This document shows positions 38,450 through 44,541 of a stretch of 44,541 nt of DNA, piece after piece. The notes under the pieces were generated by a model that ran no database searches, was not told the DNA's origin, and worked only from the letters and a program-made list of their open reading frames with translations. The stretch is from a virus. The position numbers and the translations under genes are program-made. Where the stretch lies: positions 1-44,541 of IMG/VR virus record IMGVR_UViG_2162886007_000060, one strand, 5' to 3'. Every line of letters begins with the position of its first letter. The first letter of the stretch is position 1.

Positions 38450-40942
38450 CTAGCCGCGCACTACGCTTCCTTTCTGATACAGGAAGCTATACGCGCTGAT
38501 TGAGAGTGATTGTGTACTCTCCCCGCTTGTGCGTACTTTAAGCAGTTTGCACTTAACTGGCATCTGCCATAGCTTTTGTTCACGTGTTCTACGTCCAGCG
38601 CCGTATACCTGTTGACCTGCACCATACGCGCCAGCTTCATTCGGTACGAAGGTGATAGAACGTGCAGGAGTTAGTTGTCCTGTAGCTGCATCTCTGTATA
38701 TGTTGTCAGAGAATAGCTCGACTGTGAATTGTGCTTGGCCGTTAGCATCGGCATGTACGAAGCGTAGTGCTTTGGTATGTTGTCTAGCACCGAAGTCACT
38801 CCACGGCAGTTCCCATGTGAAGCTAATAGGCTCACCTTTGTATTCTTCCCAACTGTCAGGTTCTAGCTCACGAGCAGTTTGGAAGTCTGTGGCTGTTGTA
38901 GTTACATCTTGCAAGCACTTGTACACTAACCCATCGTGGCTGTCGAACACACGCTCTTTAGCGTGATATGTCTGCCCACTCGTCCATGAAACGAAGTCGT
39001 ACATGCCATACCAATCGGCATACACAGGGTTCTCAGGTGAACCATAGCGCATCATGTAGCCGTCAGGTGTGAATAAGAATGCACGACCTTCTAACGTGCC
39101 ACAGCCGCAGTTGAAGCGCAGATATTCCTTAGTCTTGAAGCGTGACCACGCAAACAGCTTCAACTGTGGTACGTAGTGGTAGATGTAGCCAATGGTGCCG
39201 TCGATGACAGGTTTCACTGTAATGAGATTGCCACCACCACTTGTGTTGCTGCTAGGTACTACTGGTAGAGTAGTGCCTATCTCTACTAGCAAATAGTTCT
39301 CACTCAATACTCCTAACACCTTACGAATACCGTTGATGTGTTCAGGTAAGATCGTGTTAAATCCTGTAGCGCCTTCTATGGTTATAAAGTCACCTTGCTC
39401 TAGTAAGTGCGCATCATGGCGAAGTATCAATGAGTGGTTGGTAAACTCATGATTAGCCATGTCTAGGTCGAAGTAGAATGGATCATCTGACAACTTGCGT
39501 ACATCTTGTGCATCGAACTTCGGCAAGTAGAAGTGCACGTTGTGGTTCTTACCATCGTAGAAGCCGAACGTCTTCAAGCGCATGGTGTCCTTACGCATAC
39601 GCCCAATGTGCTTGCTCAGCATCGTTTCGACGTAGTTGCTCACACGCTCTGGCACTACTGCGTTGCTGAGTGCTGACAGCTTAGCACTAGGCACACCGTT
39701 GAAGTCCAACATGAACACATCGCTGCCTATCTCTACTATCGAACGAGGTGCATTGGAGCCAAAACCATTCAAGGTGTCGATAGGTTGTGGGTCGTGTTGA
39801 CCTGCATCGTTGTATAGTCCGAGCTTCATCATCGTTGTTGAACTAGGCGAGATGACGAGTAGTGCGTCTTTAATAGTCGCAAACCCGCGCACTGTCTGCT
39901 CAGGACTAGCAGCGATCTTAGACATGTCAATGTCAACAGCGTCGTTAGGATTAGGACTATCACTGTAGACCATCGAGGTGTCTTTAGCCGCTACACGTAT
40001 GTCTGTAGCATGTTGTGGTATTGTGGTTGGCTCTGTATCGTGAATGGTGAAAAACCTAAACGCTGACTTGCACGCATCAAATGCTGGCACCTTAGTGTTG
40101 CTAAAGCTGTTGCCGGGGTCTACTAGATACAACACCCACTGCGTTGCGTCTGTGCGTGTAAAGTCTATACTCAATGGCTTATCACGCCCGTTGCTACAGA
40201 TCAGCTCCTTACCGAATACATCATGTGCAACAAGCTCAGTGTAGCTCCAACCGATAGGCGCACCGGGAAGTGCTGCGGCTATCTTGTTGCTCCATATACG
40301 TTGTATAACTTTTGTGCGGTCGATTGTCAGTATTTCGCCAGTGCTAGTCCACAACAGTACAAAGTTGGCGAAGTAACAGCACTCAACAGGCTCACCTCCG
40401 AGTGCATGTGTGTCATACACACAGTGCCAATTCATAGGAGCGCTGATAGCAGTTGCTAGCGCTTTGAATGGTAGCACTATCTCGTAGGTGTTGGCATCTA
40501 CTACACGGCGTATGTCGTGCGTTCTGTTCATCATCGCCGCTGTGATGCCACTAACACCAGCGACTACATCAACGAAGCCACTAAAGGTGACATGATTGCC
40601 TGCAGTGTAGCCGTGTGCTGTTTGTAGTATAGACACAACTGTGCTATCGAGCGTCGTAGCAACACCGCCACCCACAACATCTACAGCAGTCTCAGTGCCT
40701 TGCTTCAGCTTCAACCACATCTCATAGCCGAAGCGCGGACCTGCGCGGCGGTCAGTATAAGTTACCATGTTGTCGAAGACTGGTGAGAACTTGCTTGTTA
40801 AGTTCTGCTCACTGTCAACTACGTTCAACCCACCGCCAAAGTCACGGATAGTAGTGTTGTTGAGCTTTGGTGTAGGCCGCGGCTGTTTCGGTCTGCCTAA
40901 TGGCTTGAGCCGCGTAAGCATCTGTACCATAGTCAGGTCCAC
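38450..40942 (-). CDS. Tail nozzle / tail tubular B-type protein
   Basis: 830 residues. The N-terminus carries an FGGGLNVVDSEQNLTSKFSP segment followed by TDRRAGPRFGYEMW, the pattern at the start of podovirus tail-nozzle (gp12/gp10-like) proteins. The body is beta-rich with many short strand repeats, consistent with a beta-propeller. Residues 680-720 include a WTSGQTYHAKERVF...VYKCL block resembling a carbohydrate-binding module also found twice in the tail fibre. The nozzle sits at the tail tip and controls ejection. Its start overlaps the adaptor gene end by 10 bp. Confidence 0.8.
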   Translation of the reverse strand: MDLTMVQMLTRLKPLGRPKQPRPTPKLNNTTIRDFGGGLNVVDSEQNLTSKFSPVFDNMVTYTDRRAGPRFGYEMWLKLKQGTETAVDVVGGGVATTLDSTVVSILQTAHGYTAGNHVTFSGFVDVVAGVSGITAAMMNRTHDIRRVVDANTYEIVLPFKALATAISAPMNWHCVYDTHALGGEPVECCYFANFVLLWTSTGEILTIDRTKVIQRIWSNKIAAALPGAPIGWSYTELVAHDVFGKELICSNGRDKPLSIDFTRTDATQWVLYLVDPGNSFSNTKVPAFDACKSAFRFFTIHDTEPTTIPQHATDIRVAAKDTSMVYSDSPNPNDAVDIDMSKIAASPEQTVRGFATIKDALLVISPSSTTMMKLGLYNDAGQHDPQPIDTLNGFGSNAPRSIVEIGSDVFMLDFNGVPSAKLSALSNAVVPERVSNYVETMLSKHIGRMRKDTMRLKTFGFYDGKNHNVHFYLPKFDAQDVRKLSDDPFYFDLDMANHEFTNHSLILRHDAHLLEQGDFITIEGATGFNTILPEHINGIRKVLGVLSENYLLVEIGTTLPVVPSSNTSGGGNLITVKPVIDGTIGYIYHYVPQLKLFAWSRFKTKEYLRFNCGCGTLEGRAFLFTPDGYMMRYGSPENPVYADWYGMYDFVSWTSGQTYHAKERVFDSHDGLVYKCLQDVTTTATDFQTARELEPDSWEEYKGEPISFTWELPWSDFGARQHTKALRFVHADANGQAQFTVELFSDNIYRDAATGQLTPARSITFVPNEAGAYGAGQQVYGAGRRTREQKLWQMPVKCKLLKVRTSGESTQSLSISAYSFLYQKGSVVRG

Positions 40943-41574
40943 CTGTTGACTGTGCTACGCGACGACATGATAGTGTCGAGGGGAATGTTGAAAGTCTGCC
41001 GATTGAACTGACTGAGTGCATCCTGAAACAGGATGCGAAACTTGTCGCTAGCGCCGGGATTTGTGCCATCATCTTCAAGTACGTCCCAACATGTGCCTAA
41101 CATCAACAACTGCGTATCCATGAATATCTCATCGCTGTCTTCTTCAAAGTCGTCAGGCTTGGTGCGATATGTCACATACACCTTGCCAACTGTATTAGCT
41201 GGTAGTACTCTAAACCACTTCGTCTTGTTGTTACCGAGTGGTCGTATGCTAGGGTAGTTAATGTCAATGTCCCGCGCATTCATTGGTGCTATTGGCAGCG
41301 GCTTGTGCGAGCCTTCCCAAAACACACTGTGTAGATCGCGCCAATCTTTTAGCTTGTCATCTAGGGCATCTGTAATGGTGCCAGTGACACCGTCGAGTGT
41401 GTGTGGTTCTTGGTATGTGGTGTAGTCAGGTAACCAGTACTCACGGAAGATCATGTCGAACTTGTGCTGTACTGCTAACTGTATGCGTGGCTCTGCATAT
41501 ATCTGCGCGTCAAGGCCCTCTACGAGCGCCAAGCGCTGCAGCACCTTTGTAACAATGTCACCGAATGTAATCAT
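40933..41574 (-). CDS. Head-tail adaptor / tail tubular A-type protein
   Basis: 213 residues, mostly helical at both ends with a beta segment in the middle (NTVGKVYVTYRTKPDDF). It starts with GDIVTKVLQRLALVEG, followed by RIQLAVQHKFDMIFREYW. This is the layout of phage adaptors (P22 gp4-like or T7 gp11-like) that ring the portal base. It lies directly upstream of the nozzle gene, the standard order. The structural role is inferred from context and fold pattern. Confidence 0.75.
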   Translation of the reverse strand: MITFGDIVTKVLQRLALVEGLDAQIYAEPRIQLAVQHKFDMIFREYWLPDYTTYQEPHTLDGVTGTITDALDDKLKDWRDLHSVFWEGSHKPLPIAPMNARDIDINYPSIRPLGNNKTKWFRVLPANTVGKVYVTYRTKPDDFEEDSDEIFMDTQLLMLGTCWDVLEDDGTNPGASDKFRILFQDALSQFNRQTFNIPLDTIMSSRSTVNRWT

Positions 41575-41610
41575 TGTAAGCTCCCCACGTGTGTAGTATA
41601 CACGAGCGGC

Positions 41611-41634
41611 CTGTGTGGTGGACTAACCACACAG
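41611..41634 (-). terminator. Hairpin between the structural gene at 41660 and the adaptor gene
   Basis: CTGTGTGGT (41611-41619) pairs perfectly with ACCACACAG (41626-41634) around a 6-nt loop (GGACTA), and the arms extend through GG/CC with mismatches. No T-run follows on the minus strand, so it may be a processing or pausing site. It lies in the 85-bp gap of the late arm. Confidence 0.45.
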
Positions 41635-41659
41635 ACCACTCATGCCCGCACCCTCAGAA

Positions 41660-42316
41660 CTACGCAATCACGTGGGCCGCACCATGTAGATTGTTGCGGT
41701 CTACTACACAAGTGAACCTGTAGCTACGCACACCATCGGGAGCTAGGTTAGGTGTGTAGGTGCCACGAGGATCACCACTAGTAAGTGTCTGTGGAGATAC
41801 ACCAGCTACAAGCGCACCTGCAGTTGGCGTTACATCACTTGTCAACTCACTGAGTATCGTCGTGCCAAGTACTTTATAAGGCACTCCTAACACAGCGCCG
41901 TAGCCGACATTGATAGTTGTACCTGCAGTCAAGCCATATGCCACGTTCACAATGTCAGCAAACATCTTCTTGCCGACAACAGGTGTAGCACCTGTGAGTG
42001 TGAAGCTCTCCTTCATAGCTTGACCGAGATAGTCAAAGCCGTACACAGTGACGTTAGATGTAGCAGCACCGCTAGCTACAACTGTGATGTTACGGCCATA
42101 GCGACCTAGCGAACTAGGATTGAAACCAACTACCGGCGACGAAGTGCCAGCAGCAGCGATTGACTGTGCATTCAAGATACCTGTAGCAAGCGCTGCAGGA
42201 GGTGCAGGAATGTCAACAGTAGTAATGCCGTCAACGCCTACATCAGCCGCGTAGCAACACGCTTCTACACGGTTGTTGATGCGACGCATACCGGGGATAG
42301 CAACTTGTACCGCCAT
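41660..42316 (-). CDS. Structural protein, probable head decoration type
   Basis: 218 residues, very Ala/Gly/Thr/Val-rich, low in charge, with a repeated beta-strand rhythm (VTVYGFDYLGQ, ESFTLTGATPVVG, TINVGYGAVLG). This suits a capsid decoration or minor capsid protein. It is two genes downstream of the capsid gene and 5 bp from its neighbour. The family is not recognised. Confidence 0.6.
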   Translation of the reverse strand: MAVQVAIPGMRRINNRVEACCYAADVGVDGITTVDIPAPPAALATGILNAQSIAAAGTSSPVVGFNPSSLGRYGRNITVVASGAATSNVTVYGFDYLGQAMKESFTLTGATPVVGKKMFADIVNVAYGLTAGTTINVGYGAVLGVPYKVLGTTILSELTSDVTPTAGALVAGVSPQTLTSGDPRGTYTPNLAPDGVRSYRFTCVVDRNNLHGAAHVIA

Positions 42317-42320
42317 GTGT

Positions 42321-42764
42321 CTATTCCTCTACTTGCTCTGGCTCTTTGCTCGCAAGCAACTTCTCCACTAGCTGTGGATCGTTCTCTACTAGCCGCGTGA
42401 GAACATCGAGCGCTGTCTTTTGTTTGTCTGACAATGCAGCATTCATCTGCTGCATTCCTACTGGTGTATCGTCACCGCCTTCGATCAACAAAGGAACAAG
42501 ATTGCGGTCGAGCTTCAAACGCACAACATCTTCGTGCGACAGAAACACGCTATCACCGCGCAGTGTACGAACCATGTAGCCTTCAACCTCTACATCGGTA
42601 GGCACAATGCGGAAGCCTATCTCATCTTTCACAGTGCGATTGACTACAGTCTTACGCTTCATAGGCTCTATGGTGTATGCAGGAACGGGCTTCTTACGCT
42701 CGTCCATGCTGTAAGCTGCGCGCTTCTCTTGGAAGCTGACTGGTGTTATCGGCGTTTCAGCCAT
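42321..42764 (-). CDS. Small late protein after the capsid gene
   Basis: 147 residues with an N-terminal Met/Lys/Pro-rich stretch, a beta-rich middle (VNRTVKDEIGFRIVPTDVEV, VRTLRGDSVFLS) and a Glu/Gln-rich helical tail. Its ribosome site AGGAG is directly preceded by a perfect dyad (42780). The position after the capsid gene fits a head or head-tail joining accessory. The family is not recognised. Confidence 0.6.
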   Translation of the reverse strand: MAETPITPVSFQEKRAAYSMDERKKPVPAYTIEPMKRKTVVNRTVKDEIGFRIVPTDVEVEGYMVRTLRGDSVFLSHEDVVRLKLDRNLVPLLIEGGDDTPVGMQQMNAALSDKQKTALDVLTRLVENDPQLVEKLLASKEPEQVEE

Positions 42765-42779
42765 TGCTTGCTCCTATGC

Positions 42780-42792
42780 TATACAATGTATA
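42780..42792. promoter_or_regulatory. TATACANTGTATA dyad, copy 9 (late arm)
   Basis: The palindrome GCTATACAATGTATAGC (42778-42794) is perfect and lies in the 37-bp gap between the capsid gene and the next late gene, just upstream of the AGGAG for 42764. It is the only perfect copy in the 27-kb late arm. As RNA it could fold into a hairpin near the ribosome site. Confidence 0.65.
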
Positions 42793-42801
42793 GCGCTGTG
42801 G

Positions 42802-43752
42802 TTAATCGTTGACGACTGCGTGGGTTCTATACTGTTTCCAAGTGCAGAACTGACATTGCGTGATGACACGTTGGCCGTAGCCGTCGATTGTCCACGGTGC
42901 TGTCAAGTCAACATTCTTCATGTTGTTGTCACCGAGGATGTGCAGACGGAGATATGTGTCATTCAAGAAGTATGCACGATCAACTGGACAGCTTTCGTCG
43001 TAGATGATCGGCACACCATTGTGTGAGACACCATCAAAGCCAAGGTCCATCATGCGCTTGCCGCTGCTGGTGTTCGTGAGTGGGATGGTAAGCTTGCTAC
43101 GAACAGCAGCACGATACAGGCGGTAGTGATTACGACCAGCAATGATGACTTTGGGGCGCTCTGTTCCTTGTTTAAGGTCGAGCAATACATCGTCATATGC
43201 TTCTTCAATGTTGGTGCTGTTGAGAGTACCAGCAAAGTCATACGACGAAGGTCGCCACTGCACTTCCAACGCACGATCCACACCGGCAAGAGAACCAGTA
43301 GTAGGATCGTCAGGTATAAGGAGTGCAAGACCATTAGGATCATTGCCGCCACCCAAGCCGTAGAGGTAGCCTGAGAACTTCTCTTTGATGCTAAGCTCAA
43401 GAGCCTCAAGTTTGCCCTGAAGCAGCTTAACTGCAGCTTGCTCACCTTTGTTCTCGTCTTCCTCTTGGTTGCTGATGATGACTGTGCCAGCAATACGTGA
43501 CCAGCGATACTCAAGTTTGATGAACTCTTGTGTCTGCTGCACTGGTAAGCTGTCATAGTACTGATAGCTGCCCACTGTCGGATTTCTGCCGGTCAACAGT
43601 GGATTAGTGATGTTGTAACCGCTGCTTTCATTCTCAATGCGGTCACGTGCGAAGCACCACGCCATGAGCGCGTTGCTCTGCATAGCTGCTACAATGAGCT
43701 TCTTACGCGAGCGCTCGATTGTAGTAGCAAGTACGTTTTGGAGTACAGGCAT
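42802..43752 (-). CDS. Major capsid protein
   Basis: 316 residues, lying directly after the scaffold. The N-terminal helix is followed by a PVQQTQEFIKLEY strand region and an extended loop. Residues 95-130 form an acidic/Lys helix and residues 205-215 carry PKVIIAGRNHYR, as in HK97-fold capsid A-domains. The C-terminal part reads GVPIIYDESCPVDRAYFLN, then YLRLHI, a signature I associate with podovirus capsid proteins. It forms the icosahedral shell. The gene order scaffold-capsid-decoration is standard. Confidence 0.85.
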   Translation of the reverse strand: MPVLQNVLATTIERSRKKLIVAAMQSNALMAWCFARDRIENESSGYNITNPLLTGRNPTVGSYQYYDSLPVQQTQEFIKLEYRWSRIAGTVIISNQEEDENKGEQAAVKLLQGKLEALELSIKEKFSGYLYGLGGGNDPNGLALLIPDDPTTGSLAGVDRALEVQWRPSSYDFAGTLNSTNIEEAYDDVLLDLKQGTERPKVIIAGRNHYRLYRAAVRSKLTIPLTNTSSGKRMMDLGFDGVSHNGVPIIYDESCPVDRAYFLNDTYLRLHILGDNNMKNVDLTAPWTIDGYGQRVITQCQFCTWKQYRTHAVVND

Positions 43753-43764
43753 TGTGTCTGTGTC

Positions 43765-44541
43765 CTACTTGTTGTTGAGTTCTGTGAAGACCGCTGCAGC
43801 AATGTCACGCCACGGTGCATTGCTCTTGAAGTCTGCACGCGAATTTGTAGTGCTTTGAGTAGGAACGTCGCTTACTCCACGCATACTGCCGGGAGTTGAC
43901 CTACTTCTACCATTGCCGCCACGTTGGCGCTTCATAGCAGCCTCGATCTGTGGTCGGAGTGGTGTTGTAAAGTCGAAGCCTCTGCGTTCTACCCAACTGC
44001 GAAGCTCAAAGTATGCACGCTCTGGCGTCAAGCCATGTTGTGCTACTAAGTTGCTGATTTCCACACCATGTGTCTCAGCATGGGGATGACTAGCGACAAA
44101 TTCTTCCATCTGCACTTGTGCAGTTTCAGCAATTTGTGCTTGTCGCTGTTGCTGTTGCGTTTGCCGCTCTAGCGGGCCTAGTCTACGGTCAAGTTCATTG
44201 GTAATGACACGAGCATTGATGCTAGGAACAGCGTCATTACCAAACAACTGCTCCATTGTCACGCCTGTCGATAGCACACGCGCTACTATGTCGCGCACTG
44301 CCATGATAGGGTCTTTCTCAGCCATAGCACGTAGCTGTAGCGCTTCCTGTGCCATCTGTGGCGACAGGTTGTTCTGCTTCATTACATCGTCTAACGCTTT
44401 GTACTGCTGGAAGTGGGTTTGCATCTGCCTGAGTTGACGAGATGCTTGGTTAGCTGCGTACTGTGCCCTGTTGAGGTTGTACGCAAGCTGCTTCTCTCGC
44501 CTAGTCGCTGCAACCACTTGCCCATCTTTACCAAGAAGTTC
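43765..44541 (-). CDS. Scaffolding protein, C-terminal part (runs in from the right edge)
   Basis: The frame is open from 44541, so the true start lies beyond the right edge; 259 codons including the stop are seen. It begins ELLGKDGQVVAATRREKQ, then a very long charged helix (about residues 20-60), an Ala/Met-rich helix, a Gln-rich coiled coil (about 135-155) and a Pro/Ser/Arg-rich C-terminus. Helical, Gln-rich content and place (13 bp ahead of the capsid gene) are typical of scaffold proteins. The N-terminal part is probably the frame at 1-275. Confidence 0.75.
   Translation of the reverse strand, partial: ELLGKDGQVVAATRREKQLAYNLNRAQYAANQASRQLRQMQTHFQQYKALDDVMKQNNLSPQMAQEALQLRAMAEKDPIMAVRDIVARVLSTGVTMEQLFGNDAVPSINARVITNELDRRLGPLERQTQQQQRQAQIAETAQVQMEEFVASHPHAETHGVEISNLVAQHGLTPERAYFELRSWVERRGFDFTTPLRPQIEAAMKRQRGGNGRSRSTPGSMRGVSDVPTQSTTNSRADFKSNAPWRDIAAAVFTELNNK

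Noticed and set aside
1-44541. Direct terminal repeats at the window ends
   Set aside because: The first and last 30 bases show no shared sequence, so a T7-style repeat is not visible here.
1-44541. Integrase, recognisable repressor, CRISPR array or insertion sequence
   Set aside because: No tyrosine or serine recombinase, no HTH repressor of a known type, no regularly spaced repeats and no transposase were seen. A temperate lifestyle cannot be supported.
1-44541. Unusual CTAG frequency
   Set aside because: CTAG is frequent by eye, but close to random expectation in the parts I counted. It is only notable because many proteobacteria avoid it, so I do not treat it as a signal.

Overview
The window looks like an almost complete genome of a tailed, short-tailed (podovirus-type) phage of a Gram-negative bacterium. 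I see terminase, portal, scaffold, capsid, adaptor, nozzle and tail-fibre genes, three large ejection-type proteins, and a replication and recombination set. I find no integrase, recognisable repressor, tRNA gene, CRISPR array or single-subunit RNA polymerase. A phage-borne PEP-CTERM surface protein points to an exosortase-carrying environmental host, probably a beta- or gammaproteobacterium.

Layout. The two window edges both lie inside the scaffolding gene: its N-terminus runs off position 1 and its C-terminus enters at 44541, on the same strand. The molecule is therefore best read as a circular or circularly permuted map cut in that gene. Two long transcription arms diverge from a regulatory region at about 6.75-7.57 kb and meet tail to tail at 24341/24345. 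The minus-strand late arm starts at a sigma-70-type promoter (6787-6815). It reads small virion-region genes, TerS, TerL, portal and scaffold, crosses the ends, then reads capsid, decoration-type protein, adaptor, nozzle, tail fibre (with its own promoter at 38400-38428), a lysis/tail accessory cluster and the ejection proteins. The plus-strand early arm (7.57-24.34 kb) holds an unknown first gene, a DUF932 protein, the PEP-CTERM protein, a string of tiny translationally coupled proteins (several with zinc-knuckle cysteines), a GHKL-like ATPase, an HNH nuclease, a Cas4-like nuclease, a Sak4-type ATPase with an SSB-like partner, a RecD/Dda-type helicase and a uracil-DNA glycosylase-DNA polymerase A fusion.

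Regulation. Five plus-strand promoters share a TTGCAT box, a 16-17 bp spacer and mostly a TGC-extended TATACT box. A 13-bp dyad, TATACANTGTATA, occurs at nine perfect positions that I found by eye, eight of them in or at the head of the early arm, with about eight one-mismatch relatives. Several sit directly after a stop codon and in front of a hairpin, or just upstream of a start codon. The first early promoter is followed within about 75 nt by a strong terminator, suggesting a small RNA or an attenuated leader.

Most interesting points: the PEP-CTERM protein; the dyad network; the possible small RNA; an ATPase whose GHKL motifs are in circularly permuted order and which ends in a degenerate metallopeptidase-like motif; the polymerase with His at the O-helix Phe/Tyr position and Gly in place of the motif C Glu; and the ejection protein carrying an intact M15-type peptidase site. 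All domain calls come from reading the protein sequences; no database search was run.
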